From positions 1-17,950 of the forward strand of contig NZ_CALAGI010000038.1 of NCBI RefSeq assembly GCF_937891315.1: a stretch of 17,950 nt of DNA. Reading direction: 5' to 3'. Under the pieces are notes generated by a model that was given only the letters and a program-made list of their open reading frames with translations, had not been told where the DNA came from and did no database searches. The position numbers and the translations under genes were made by a program. This document shows, piece after piece, positions 7,153 through 15,177 of this stretch (positions are counted from its first letter, which is position 1; each line of letters begins with the position of its first letter). This DNA comes from an uncultured Amaricoccus sp. Its GTDB lineage: Bacteria; Pseudomonadota; Alphaproteobacteria; Rhodobacterales; Rhodobacteraceae.

Positions 7153-8421
7153 ATGGATCATTTTCTCTACAGGGACGGCGTGCTGCGCGCCGAGGACGTA
7201 CCGCTGCCCGAGATCGCCTCGGCGGTGGGGACGCCGGTCTATGTCTATTCCGCGGCGACGCTGACCCGGCATTTCCGGGTGTTCGAGGAGGCGCTGGCCG
7301 GGCTCGATCATCTGATCTGCTATGCGATGAAGGCCAATTCCAACCTGGCGGTGCTGAGGCTGCTGGGCCGGCTCGGGGCGGGGATGGACGTCGTCTCGGG
7401 CGGCGAGTATCTGCGCGCGCGCGCCGCCGGCGTGCCGGGCGAGCGGATCGTGTTTTCCGGCGTCGGCAAGACGCGGGACGAGATGCGGCTGGCGCTCGGG
7501 CAGGGCATCCGCCAGTTCAATGTCGAGAGCGAGCCGGAACTTTTCGCGCTCGACGCGGTGGCGCGCGAGATGGGTCTCAGGGCGCCGATCGCGATCCGGG
7601 TCAATCCGGACGTCGATGCGAAGACGCATGCCAAGATCGCCACCGGCAAGTCGGAGAACAAGTTCGGCATCCCGATCGCCCGCGCCCGCGCCGTCTATGC
7701 CGAGGCCGCGGCGCTCGCCGGGATCGCGGTGGTGGGGATCGATGTGCATATCGGCAGCCAGCTGGTCGATCTCGCGCCCTACGAGGCCGCCTTTGCCAAG
7801 GTCGCCGCGCTGACCGCCGAACTGCGCGCGGATGGGCACGATATCCGGCGGCTCGATCTCGGCGGCGGGCTCGGCATTCCCTACCGGCGCGACAATCAGG
7901 CGCCGCCGCTGCCCTTCGACTATGGCGCGGTGATCCGTCGGACGCTTGGGCATCTCGGCTGCGAGATCGAGATCGAGCCGGGACGGCTGATCGCCGGCAA
8001 CGCCGGCGTGCTGCTGTCGCGGGTCATCTGGCGCAAGCGCGGCGAGGGGCGGGATTTCCTGATCCTCGACGCGGCGATGAACGACCTCGTCCGTCCGGCG
8101 ATGTACGACGCCTGGCACGATATCGTGCCGGTGAGCGAGCCGGAGGCGGGGGCGGAGCTGGCTCCGATCGATATCGTCGGGCCGGTCTGCGAAACCGGAG
8201 ATACCTTCGCAACGGCGCGTCCCATGCCCTTCGTCGGCGAGGGCGATCTGGTCGCCTTCCGCTCCGCCGGGGCCTATGGCGCGGTGATGGCGTCGGAATA
8301 CAATACGCGCGCGCTGGTGCCAGAAGTGCTGGTCTCCGGCGATCACTATGCCGTGGTGCGGGCGCGCCCGAGCTTTGACGAAATCCTCAGCCGGGATACC
8401 ATCCCGGACTGGATCGGTTAG
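7153..8421 (+). CDS. lysA: Diaminopimelate decarboxylase
   Basis: A 422-residue PLP enzyme that converts meso-diaminopimelate to L-lysine, the last step of lysine synthesis. It is a fold-type III (alanine racemase-like) barrel: YAMKANSN holds the PLP lysine K60, VHIGSQ carries H199, GGGLGIPY (237-244) binds the phosphate, and EPGR lies at 275-278. The C-terminal beta domain has CETGDTF with active-site C346 and the YNTR segment near 383. The C-terminus RDTIPDWIG and the N-terminus MDHFLYRDG look like alphaproteobacterial LysA. The open frame extends to 7093, but that part has no family similarity. ATG 7153 is chosen by homology, although its ribosome site is weak. The next gene begins 32 bases after the stop. 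Confidence 0.96.
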   Translation: MDHFLYRDGVLRAEDVPLPEIASAVGTPVYVYSAATLTRHFRVFEEALAGLDHLICYAMKANSNLAVLRLLGRLGAGMDVVSGGEYLRARAAGVPGERIVFSGVGKTRDEMRLALGQGIRQFNVESEPELFALDAVAREMGLRAPIAIRVNPDVDAKTHAKIATGKSENKFGIPIARARAVYAEAAALAGIAVVGIDVHIGSQLVDLAPYEAAFAKVAALTAELRADGHDIRRLDLGGGLGIPYRRDNQAPPLPFDYGAVIRRTLGHLGCEIEIEPGRLIAGNAGVLLSRVIWRKRGEGRDFLILDAAMNDLVRPAMYDAWHDIVPVSEPEAGAELAPIDIVGPVCETGDTFATARPMPFVGEGDLVAFRSAGAYGAVMASEYNTRALVPEVLVSGDHYAVVRARPSFDEILSRDTIPDWIG

Positions 8422-8453
8422 ACTAGGCTTGCCCGGCTCAGAGCGCGCCCGGC

Positions 8454-11066
8454 ATGAAAGCGGGGCTGATGACGGGCAGGGACCAGCCGGAGGCATCGCC
8501 GGAGACATTGGGCGACGGACCGGATCCGCTCGGCGCCGTGGTGCGCCGGACGCGGGTCGGGATGATGGTCGAGACCCTGTCGCGGGCCTTCTGGCCGCTC
8601 GGTTCCTTCCTCGCCGTTTTCTGGGCGGCGCTCGCCTTCGGCCTCCCCGAGATCCTGTCGCGCGGCGAGCTTGTGCTGGCGCTGGCGCTGGGCGTCGGCG
8701 GAATCGCCTATTTCCTGGTGACCGGTATCCGCGCGGTGCGCTGGCCGAGCGAGGCGGATGCGCGGGCGCGGGTCGATGCGACCCTGCCCGGGCGGCCGCT
8801 GGCGGCGCTGCGCGACACCGCCGCGCTCGGCGCGGAGGATCCGGGGGCGCGGGCGGTCTGGGCGGCGCATATCGCGCGGATGCGGCGCGCCACGCTCGGG
8901 GCGCGGCCCGTGGGGCCGGATCCGCGGCTCGCCACGCGCGATCCCTGGGCGCTGCGGCTGGCCGCGCTGGTGGCGCTGATCGCGGCGGCGGTCTTCGCGC
9001 GCGGCGAGGGGCTGGTCGGCGTGCCGGCGGCGCTGGCGCCCGGCGGCGGGACGGCGATGGCGACCGGCCCGAGCTTCGAGGGCTGGGCCGAGCCGCCGGG
9101 CTATACCGGGCGCCCGACGCTCTATCTGCCCGAGGTTCCCGCCGACCGGCCGGTGAGCGTTCCGGTCGGCACCAGGATCACCCTGCGCGCCTATGGCGAT
9201 CTGTCACGGTTCGAACTGGCGCAGACCGTCGCCGATGTCGGCCTCGTGCCCGCCGGGGTGCCGGAGACGGATGGTCCGCCGCCGCCGCCGAAGCCGCCCG
9301 CGCTGACCGAAGTGGCGCCCGGGATCGCGATCGCCGAGTTCGAGGTGACGCGGGACGGTGGCGTCACCCTGTCGCAGCGCGGCCGGACCCTCGGGCAATG
9401 GCAGTTCCTGATGGAGCCGGATCAGCCGCCGACCATCGCGCTCTCCAATCCGGTGGAGCGCGGGCCGACCGGCGAGACGCGGCTCGGCTATCGTGCCGAG
9501 GACGATTATGGCATCGCGGGGGCGCGGGCGGAAATCACCCTCGATCTCGGCAGGGTGGACCGGCGCTACGGGCTCGCGGTCGATCCGGTGGCGCGGCCGC
9601 CGCTGGCCGTGGATCTGCCGCTGCCGATGCGGGGCGCGGGCGCCGAGGTCAGCGAGACGCTGGTCGAGGATTTCTCGAAGAACCCCTGGGCCGGTCTGCC
9701 GGTCACCCTGACCCTGACCGCCGAGGACGGGCTCGGCCAGACGGGGAGCAGCGGGCCGATCGCCACCGTGCTGCCGGGTCGGCGGTTCTACGACCCGCTG
9801 GCCGCCGCGCTGATCGAGCAGCGCCGCGACCTGCTGTGGTCGCCGGAGAACGCCCCCCGGGTGACGCGGGTGCTGCGGGCGGTGACCTACCGGCCCGAGG
9901 ATGTGTTCGACGATCCGCGCGCCTATCTGGTCGTGCGGGTCGCGATCCGCGAGCTGGCCGTGGCGGAGGATAACGGCGACGTGCCGGCCATGGTCGAGGA
10001 GGTGGCGGAGGCTTTGTGGCAGGCCGCGCTGCAGATCGAGGAGGGCGATCTCGGCGATGCGAAGGCGCGGCTCGAACGGGCGAAGGAGCGTCTGTCGGAG
10101 GCGCTGAAGAACGATGCCTCGGACGAGGAGATCGCCCGCCTGATGGACGAGCTGCGCCAGGCGACGCAGGACTATATGCAGCAGATGGCGCGCGAGGCGA
10201 TCGAGCGCGGCGACCAGCAACAGGCCGAGGCGCCGCCGCCGGGCCAGACCATGACGCAGAACCAGATCCAGGAGCTGATGGACCGCATCCAGGAGCTGAG
10301 CGAGCAGGGCCGCAAGGCCGAGGCCGAGCAGCTCCTGAGCATGTTGCAGCAGTTGCTGGAGAACATGCAAATGCGGATGGGCCAGGGCGGCGAGGGCCAG
10401 GGGCGGGACGGGCCGGGCCAGCGGACGATGCAGGGGCTCGCCGACACGCTTCGCGAGCAACAGGGGCTGGCGGACGAGTCCTTCGACCAGCTCCAGCGCG
10501 AGTTTCGCGAGGGGCGCGACGGCGGCGATGGCTCCGAGCCGGGCCAGGATCAGGGCGAGGGGAAGGGCGGTTCGCGCGATCTGGCCGAGCGGCAGGAGGC
10601 GCTGCGCGACCTGATGGAGGGGATGCGCCGCGACCTGCCCGGCGACGCCGGCGAAGCGGCGCGCGAGGCGCTGCGCGAGGCGGAGCGCGACATGGGCGAG
10701 GCGCGCGACCGGCTGAACGAGGGCGACACCTCCGGCGCGCTCGACCGTCAGGCCGGTGCGATCGACCGGCTGCGCGAGGGCATGCGCGAGATTGACGAGG
10801 ACATGCGCCGGGCCGAGGGCGGCCAGCGCGGCCAGCGCGGCCAGGGCGGGCGCGAGGGAGCGGCGCGGGCCGAGGGCGGCGATGATCCGCTTGGCCGGCC
10901 GCTCGGCACGCGGGGCGGCGTCGGGACCGACCAGAACATGCTGCCGGGCGCGAATTCCGCCGCCCGCGCGCGGGATCTGCTCGACGAGATCCGCCGCCGC
11001 GCCGGCGAGTTTTCCCGCCCGCCGCTGGAACTCGACTATCTGCGCCGCCTGCTGGACCAGTTCTGA
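8454..11066 (+). CDS. TIGR02302/DUF4175 family membrane protein
   Basis: An 870-residue protein matching the uncharacterised TIGR02302 (DUF4175) family, commonly found beside lysA in alphaproteobacteria. Two membrane segments lie near residues 48-68 and 72-92 and a third near 168-185, so the large C-terminal part is probably periplasmic. A beta-rich region follows (about 200-450). A Q/E-rich coiled-coil (about 509-640) contains MTQNQIQELMDRIQELSEQG, and a Gly/Gln/Arg/Glu low-complexity tail includes repeated GQRGQ units. It ends LLDEIRRRAGEFSRPP and LDYLRRLLDQF, a family-typical C-terminus. ATG 8454 is used; an in-frame ATG at 8469 is an alternative. The 32-base gap suggests an operon with lysA. 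Function is unknown; a role at the cell envelope is inference only. Confidence 0.9.
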   Translation: MKAGLMTGRDQPEASPETLGDGPDPLGAVVRRTRVGMMVETLSRAFWPLGSFLAVFWAALAFGLPEILSRGELVLALALGVGGIAYFLVTGIRAVRWPSEADARARVDATLPGRPLAALRDTAALGAEDPGARAVWAAHIARMRRATLGARPVGPDPRLATRDPWALRLAALVALIAAAVFARGEGLVGVPAALAPGGGTAMATGPSFEGWAEPPGYTGRPTLYLPEVPADRPVSVPVGTRITLRAYGDLSRFELAQTVADVGLVPAGVPETDGPPPPPKPPALTEVAPGIAIAEFEVTRDGGVTLSQRGRTLGQWQFLMEPDQPPTIALSNPVERGPTGETRLGYRAEDDYGIAGARAEITLDLGRVDRRYGLAVDPVARPPLAVDLPLPMRGAGAEVSETLVEDFSKNPWAGLPVTLTLTAEDGLGQTGSSGPIATVLPGRRFYDPLAAALIEQRRDLLWSPENAPRVTRVLRAVTYRPEDVFDDPRAYLVVRVAIRELAVAEDNGDVPAMVEEVAEALWQAALQIEEGDLGDAKARLERAKERLSEALKNDASDEEIARLMDELRQATQDYMQQMAREAIERGDQQQAEAPPPGQTMTQNQIQELMDRIQELSEQGRKAEAEQLLSMLQQLLENMQMRMGQGGEGQGRDGPGQRTMQGLADTLREQQGLADESFDQLQREFREGRDGGDGSEPGQDQGEGKGGSRDLAERQEALRDLMEGMRRDLPGDAGEAAREALREAERDMGEARDRLNEGDTSGALDRQAGAIDRLREGMREIDEDMRRAEGGQRGQRGQGGREGAARAEGGDDPLGRPLGTRGGVGTDQNMLPGANSAARARDLLDEIRRRAGEFSRPPLELDYLRRLLDQF

Positions 11067-11078
11067 GGAGACCTCGGC

Positions 11079-11117
11079 GCCACCGGTTTATCCGCCAGGG
11101 TCGGCGATACCGGTGGC
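11079..11117 (+). terminator. Hairpin after the DUF4175 gene, possible terminator
   Basis: GCCACCGG (11079-11086) pairs perfectly with CCGGTGGC (11110-11117). Inside, TAT and CGCC can pair with GGCG and ATA, with a small bulge. It starts 13 bases after the DUF4175 stop and directly precedes repeat copy B. There is no T-tract. Confidence 0.5.
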
Positions 11118-11126
11118 AACTGATAC

Positions 11127-11428
11127 GATACCAAATCCGTTTGATTGCTTCGCCTTCGCCTTCACTGCGCGATTTCGAGGTTACGCGAAATCGTGACGGG
11201 CGTGCCCTGCCGTGCCGGAGGCACGCCTTCGGCGTGACGGGGGCATGACCGTCTGCGACGGTCAAGCCGGGCACACCCGCCCCGATTCAGCCGTTCGGGG
11301 AAATTTGCACCCCTCGCGCCCGCCGCAAGCTTGCTGCGGGCGCGCGAACCGCGGGCGCGCCACTGGCGCCCCCTAAGAGCGGTCCGCGAAGACATCCCGA
11401 TCCGAACCAGTCAAGCGGATCCGGTATG
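11127..11428 (+). repeat. Interspersed hairpin repeat, copy B (MITE-like, both ends present)
   Basis: The most complete copy, about 300 bp. The left end ATACCAAATCCGTTTGATTG and the reverse complement of the right end, ATACCGGATCCGCTTGACTG, match at 16 of 20 positions, and all four differences are transitions. Internal stems: CGATTTCG/CGAAATCG (11170-11193); a long arm from GACGGGCGTGCC to GGCATGACCGTC enclosing two extra small hairpins; GACCGTC/GACGGTC; and a near-perfect palindrome at 11315-11344 centred on GCAAGCTTGC. It lacks the GCCGCC-CAA-GGCGGC block of copies A and C. It fills the gap between the convergent DUF4175 and metG genes. I found no clear target-site duplication. Confidence 0.87.
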
Positions 11429-11452
11429 AGATGCGCGGCGGACGGACCGCCC

Positions 11453-13219
11453 TCAGACGCCGGCGAAGCGGGTTTCGAGTTCGGCGCGGCGGGTGTCGTC
11501 GAGTTTGGCGAAGAGCACGGGCGGGACTTCGAAGCCATGGCCGGCGGGCAAGGCGCGGAGGGCGGCTTCGAGATCGGTGGGCCAGTCCGCGTCCGCGAGG
11601 CCGAGGGCGGCCAGCATCCGGTCCGCGGTGTCGGGCAGGAACGGGCGGCTCAGCACGGCGTAGAGCCGGATCAGGTTGAAGGCGAAGCGGGTGATCGCGG
11701 CGGCGCGGGCGGGATCGGTCTTGATCGCGGTCCAGGGCGCGGCCGATTGCAGATATTCGTTGCCGACGACCCAGATCGCGCGCAGTTCCTGCGCGGCCTT
11801 GCGCAGTTCCATTGCCTCCAGATTGGCCTCATAGGCCGCGATCCGGCGGGCGAGATCCTCCGCCACCGCCCGTTCGGCGGGGCTCCATTCGGAGAAATCG
11901 GCGAGGCAGGTCGGGCTCGACGGCTCGGTCGGCGGCGTGCCGGGAAGTGTGGCGCCGAAGCGGGCATGGGCGAATTTGGTCACCCGGCTGACGAAATTGC
12001 CGAGCACATCGGCGAGATCCTTGTTCACGCCGGCCTGAAAGCTCTCCCAGGTGAAGTTGCTGTCATTGCCCTCGGGGACGTTCGACATCAGCCACCAGCG
12101 CCAGTAGTCCGACGGCAGGATCCCGAGCGCCTGGTCCATGAAGATGCCGCGGCCTTGCGAGGTCGAGAACTTGCCGCCGTCGTAGTTCAGGTAGTTGAAG
12201 GACTTGATGTAGTTGACCAGCTTCCACGGCTCGGCGCCGTCGAAATTGGCGCCGAGGATGGTGGCCGGGAAACTGAGCGTGTGGAACGGCACATTGTCCT
12301 TGCCCATGAATTCGACGTAGCGCACGTCCGAGGCGCCGAGATCCTCGCGCCACCAGCGTTGCCAGGCGGCGTCGGGCTGGCCGGTCGCGTCGGCCCATTC
12401 GGCGGTGGCGGCGATATATTCGATCGGCGCGTCGAACCAGACATAGAAGACCTTGCCCTCCATGCCGGGCCACGGGTCGGTCCCGCGGCGGACCGGGATG
12501 CCCCAGTCGAGATCGCGGGTGATGCCGCGATCCTGAAGGCCGTCGCCGTCGTCCAGCCATTTCAGCGCGATCGAGGTCGAGAGCAGCGGCCAGTCGGTCT
12601 TGGCGGCGATCCAGGCGCGCAATTCGTCGCGCAGCTTCGACTGCCGCAGATGCAGGTGCTTGGTCTCGCGCACTTCGAGATTGGTGCTCCCTGAGATCGC
12701 CGAGCGCGGCTCGATCAGCTCGGTCGGGTCGAGCTGCTTGGTGCAGTTCTCGCACTGGTCGCCGCGGGCGCGAGGATAGCCGCAGTTCGGGCAGGTGCCT
12801 TCGATATAGCGGTCGGGCAGGAACCGGCCGTCGTCGATCGAATAGACCTGCCGCTCCGAGATCTCCTCGATCAGGCCGGCGTCGGCGAGCCGGCCGGCGA
12901 AATGCTGGGTCAGCCGGTGGTTGCGGGTCGAGGAGGAGCGGCCGAAATGATCGAAGCTCAAGGCGAAACCGTCGGCGAGATCCTTCTGCACCTGCCAGAG
13001 GCGCGCGCAATAGTCCGCGACCGGCTCGCCAGCCTTGGCGGCGGCGAGTTCGGCCGGGGTGCCATGCTCGTCGGTGGCGCAGATGAACAGCACCTCGTGG
13101 CCGCGGGCGCGCAGGTAGCGGGCATAGACATCCGCCGGAAGCTGGCTTCCCACCAGATTGCCGAGATGCTTGACGCCGTTGATATAGGGCAGCGCGGACG
13201 TGATCAGGACACGGGCCAT
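11453..13219 (-). CDS. metG: Methionyl-tRNA synthetase
   Basis: A 588-residue class I synthetase that charges tRNA-Met. The catalytic domain opens TSALPYINGVKHLGN, with HLGN (18-21) as the HIGH signature. A zinc knuckle has four cysteines (143, 146, 156, 159) in CPNC and CENC. KFSTS at 350-354 is the KMSKS-type loop, and WFDAPIEYIA (261-270) is family-conserved. The anticodon-binding helical domain runs from about 375 to the end. There is no C-terminal EMAPII-like tRNA-binding domain, which many alphaproteobacterial enzymes also lack. The open frame reaches 13477, but the extra residues are read through repeat copy D. ATG 13219 starts the conserved MARVLITSALPY, with GGGGAA just upstream. It is divergent from the formylglycine-generating enzyme gene and convergent with DUF4175. 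Confidence 0.97.
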   Translation of the reverse strand: MARVLITSALPYINGVKHLGNLVGSQLPADVYARYLRARGHEVLFICATDEHGTPAELAAAKAGEPVADYCARLWQVQKDLADGFALSFDHFGRSSSTRNHRLTQHFAGRLADAGLIEEISERQVYSIDDGRFLPDRYIEGTCPNCGYPRARGDQCENCTKQLDPTELIEPRSAISGSTNLEVRETKHLHLRQSKLRDELRAWIAAKTDWPLLSTSIALKWLDDGDGLQDRGITRDLDWGIPVRRGTDPWPGMEGKVFYVWFDAPIEYIAATAEWADATGQPDAAWQRWWREDLGASDVRYVEFMGKDNVPFHTLSFPATILGANFDGAEPWKLVNYIKSFNYLNYDGGKFSTSQGRGIFMDQALGILPSDYWRWWLMSNVPEGNDSNFTWESFQAGVNKDLADVLGNFVSRVTKFAHARFGATLPGTPPTEPSSPTCLADFSEWSPAERAVAEDLARRIAAYEANLEAMELRKAAQELRAIWVVGNEYLQSAAPWTAIKTDPARAAAITRFAFNLIRLYAVLSRPFLPDTADRMLAALGLADADWPTDLEAALRALPAGHGFEVPPVLFAKLDDTRRAELETRFAGV

Positions 13220-13310
13220 GAGGTTCCCCGATGGACAGGCCCGCCCCAGATAGGCCATTCGCCGCGGGCTTGCCAGAGGGGGTTGGACTTGCCGCGCCGG
13301 GGGGGCGCGT

Positions 13311-13530
13311 GGATCGCCGCCGATATCTCTCGCGGCCGCGTCTTGCCGACCTGCCAGTGGCAGGTCGCCGCGGTCGCGCGCCCGGAGCAAGCTTGCGGAG
13401 GGTGCGAGGGGTGACGATTTCTCCGGAGCGTGCAAATCGTGGCGGGCATGCCCGGCTTGGCCGTTGAAAACGGTCATGCCCCCGGCAGGGCATGACCGTC
13501 ACGATCTCGCCGACGGTCGAGATCGTGGAG
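13311..13530 (-). repeat. Interspersed hairpin repeat, copy D (inverted, core only)
   Basis: The reverse complement aligns to the core of copies A and B, sharing segments such as AACGGCCAAGCCGGGCA and AAGCTTGCTCCGGGCGCGCG. Terminal repeats are not recognisable. Its hairpins are the best formed in the family: ACGATCTCG/CGAGATCGT (13501-13526), a 12-bp perfect stem with a 6-base loop (13470-13499), and CGACCTGCC-AGT-GGCAGGTCG (13347-13367). Several stem bases differ from copy A in matched pairs. It occupies the divergent gap before metG and the formylglycine-generating enzyme gene, so it could be transcribed in the metG leader. Confidence 0.8.
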
Positions 13531-13617
13531 GGAAGGAGTGCGTGAGCTGGCGCGAGGCCGGCTGGCGCGTGGACAAGCGCGCGGCGGTGGCCTAGGCTCG
13601 GGCGCCTTTATCCGGGG
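13531..13617. other. Remainder of the metG / formylglycine-generating enzyme divergent gap
   Basis: The divergent gap from 13220 to 13617 is 398 bases, most of it repeat copy D. The flanking parts (13220-13310 and this stretch) show no gene, no clear -10/-35 pair and no other repeat that I can recognise. Confidence 0.4.
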
Positions 13618-14610
13618 ATGGGCGGCATGGCGGGGGCGGAGGCTCCGGTGAAAACGGGGGCGAAGGCGGCGGTGGAACCCGGCATGATCTGGGTGCCGGG
13701 CGGCCGGTTTCGCATGGGATCGGACGCGCATTATCCCGACGAGCGGCCGGCGCACGAGGTGGTGGTGGACGGCTTCTGGATGGACCGGACGCCGGTCACC
13801 AACCGGCGTTTCCGGCGGTTCGTCGAGGCGACGGGCCATGTGACGCTGGCCGAGCGCGCGCTTGATCCCGCGCAGTATCCCGGGGCCAGCAAGGCCGATC
13901 TGGCGCCCGGCTCCCTCGTCTTCACGCCGCCCGCCTATCGGGTGACGAGCCACAAGGATCCGCTGGTCTGGTGGCGGGTGGCGCATGGCGCGGACTGGCG
14001 CCATCCGCTGGGGCCGGGCAGCTCGATCAAGGGCATCGAGGATCATCCGGTGGTGCATGTCGGCTATGCCGACGCCGAGGCCTACGCGGCCTGGGCCGGC
14101 AAGGCGCTGCCGACCGAGGCGGAATGGGAATTCGCCGCGCGCGGCGGGCTCGAGGACCGCGAATTCGCCTGGGGCGACGAGTTGACGCCCGGTGGCCGGC
14201 ACATGGCCAACACCTGGCAGGGCGAGTTTCCGAACCAGAACCTGCTGGAGGACCGCTATGCGCGGACCTCGCCGGTCGAGGCGTTTCCGCCGAACGGCTA
14301 TGGCCTGCGCGACATGATCGGCAATTGCTGGGAATGGACCGCCGACTGGTATGTCGATGGCCACGCGGATCCGGGCGGGCACAGGGCCTGTTGCGCGCCG
14401 CGCAATCCGCGCGGTCCTTCGGAGGAGGAGGCGAGCGTGGAGCCGAACGCGCCGAACATCCGGCGCAAGGTGCTGAAGGGCGGCTCGCATCTCTGCGCGC
14501 CGAACTACTGCCGGCGCTACCGCCCCGCCGCCCGCCATGCCGAGGCGGTCGATACCTCGACCGGCCATGTGAGCTTTCGCTGCGTGAAGCGCGTCCCGCC
14601 GGAGGCGTAG
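13618..14610 (+). CDS. Formylglycine-generating enzyme (SUMF1/FGE family)
   Basis: A 330-residue FGE-sulfatase-domain protein. It opens MIWVPGGRFRMGSD (23-36), has the family segments DGFWMDRTPVTNRRF (51-65), LPTEAEWEFAARGG (164-177) and GNCWEWTADWY (235-245), and ends with VLKGGSHLCAPNYCRRYR (285-302) and FRC (320-322). The two cysteines C293 and C298 keep the C-x4-C spacing of the copper-binding active-site pair in true formylglycine-generating enzymes, which oxidise a sulfatase cysteine to formylglycine. Many SUMF1-like paralogues lack this pair, so the call is specific. No signal peptide is seen, so action is probably cytoplasmic on unfolded substrate. The sulfatase itself is not in the window. 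ATG 13627 is an alternative start because the site before 13618 is poorly spaced. Confidence 0.9.
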   Translation: MGGMAGAEAPVKTGAKAAVEPGMIWVPGGRFRMGSDAHYPDERPAHEVVVDGFWMDRTPVTNRRFRRFVEATGHVTLAERALDPAQYPGASKADLAPGSLVFTPPAYRVTSHKDPLVWWRVAHGADWRHPLGPGSSIKGIEDHPVVHVGYADAEAYAAWAGKALPTEAEWEFAARGGLEDREFAWGDELTPGGRHMANTWQGEFPNQNLLEDRYARTSPVEAFPPNGYGLRDMIGNCWEWTADWYVDGHADPGGHRACCAPRNPRGPSEEEASVEPNAPNIRRKVLKGGSHLCAPNYCRRYRPAARHAEAVDTSTGHVSFRCVKRVPPEA

Positions 14611-14644
14611 CCGGCGGCCGGCGCGTGGCGCATCCCCTGCGCGC

Positions 14645-14917
14645 TCAGTCGGGCGCCGGGTCTTCGCGGGCGTCGAGGAACTGGACGCCGATGGCGTCCG
14701 CCTGGCGATATGAGACCGCCGCCGGAAAGCTGGCGCCGGATTCCAGTCGAAGCTCGAACGCGCCGGGCAGGCGGGTCAGCCCGTTCAGCGCCAGGCGCGC
14801 GCCGCCGTCGGACAGGTCGAGGATCACGCAGTCGATCGCGCCATGTCCCCGGCGATAGAGGATACGCCCGCGGCGCAGCATGCGCGTTCGCGGGTTCTTT
14901 CGACGCTCCGGCACCAT
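14645..14917 (-). CDS. Small PilZ-domain protein (c-di-GMP binding)
   Basis: A 90-residue protein that is almost entirely one PilZ domain. The N-terminal arginine-rich RRKNPRTRML (5-14) supplies the RxxxR c-di-GMP loop, and LDLSDGGARL (33-42) is the D/NxSxxG motif. The remainder is a beta-barrel ending near IGVQFLD. The ATG has a good GGAGGG site about eight bases upstream. It converges with the formylglycine-generating enzyme gene (34-base gap) and diverges from the Tad-type genes, with a shared AT-rich region between. A c-di-GMP-dependent effect on the neighbouring surface-appendage genes is plausible but only inferred from position; single-domain PilZ proteins act on many targets. Confidence 0.85.
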   Translation of the reverse strand: MVPERRKNPRTRMLRRGRILYRRGHGAIDCVILDLSDGGARLALNGLTRLPGAFELRLESGASFPAAVSYRQADAIGVQFLDAREDPAPD

Positions 14918-15177
14918 GACACCACCCTCCGGACAAGACCAACGGTTGTGGAGATGGTACCGCGCCGCCCCGGCATGCGTCCACGGTCATACCTAATATT
15001 GGTAAATGATAAACTCGAAATGCAATCAATGTAATGTTTAGACAGATCAATGACCCACCGTAGCGCGCCCTTAACCGCGACAATAGAAAAGTCTTGGTGT
15101 CGCGCCTCGCGAACAACGGCCTCCAGACGCCGCCAATTGGGACCGGGTGCGAAGCATTCACGAGTGGGATTGACGAG
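14918..15177. promoter_or_regulatory. Divergent AT-rich control region between pilZ-type and Tad-type genes
   Basis: About 260 bases without a gene. The stretch 14988-15055 is strikingly AT-rich for this genome, the best candidate for divergent promoters. It contains the interrupted dyad TACC-TAATATT-GGTA (14990-15004), which could be an operator. I cannot assign -10 and -35 boxes with confidence on either strand. A TTAACC at 15071-15076 resembles half of a CtrA site, but the second TTAA at the right spacing is missing. Confidence 0.4.

Noticed and set aside
8348..9973. 541-residue plus-strand frame overlapping lysA and DUF4175
   Set aside because: It is Arg/Gly/Ala-rich with no domain and is out of frame with the DUF4175 gene, whose C-terminus and motifs are family-typical.
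13220..13477. N-terminal extension of metG by 86 residues
   Set aside because: The extra residues are a translation of repeat copy D. The conserved synthetase begins at ATG 13219.
15071..15076. CtrA binding site upstream of the TadG-like gene
   Set aside because: Only one half-site (TTAACC) is present; the second TTAA seven bases on is missing.
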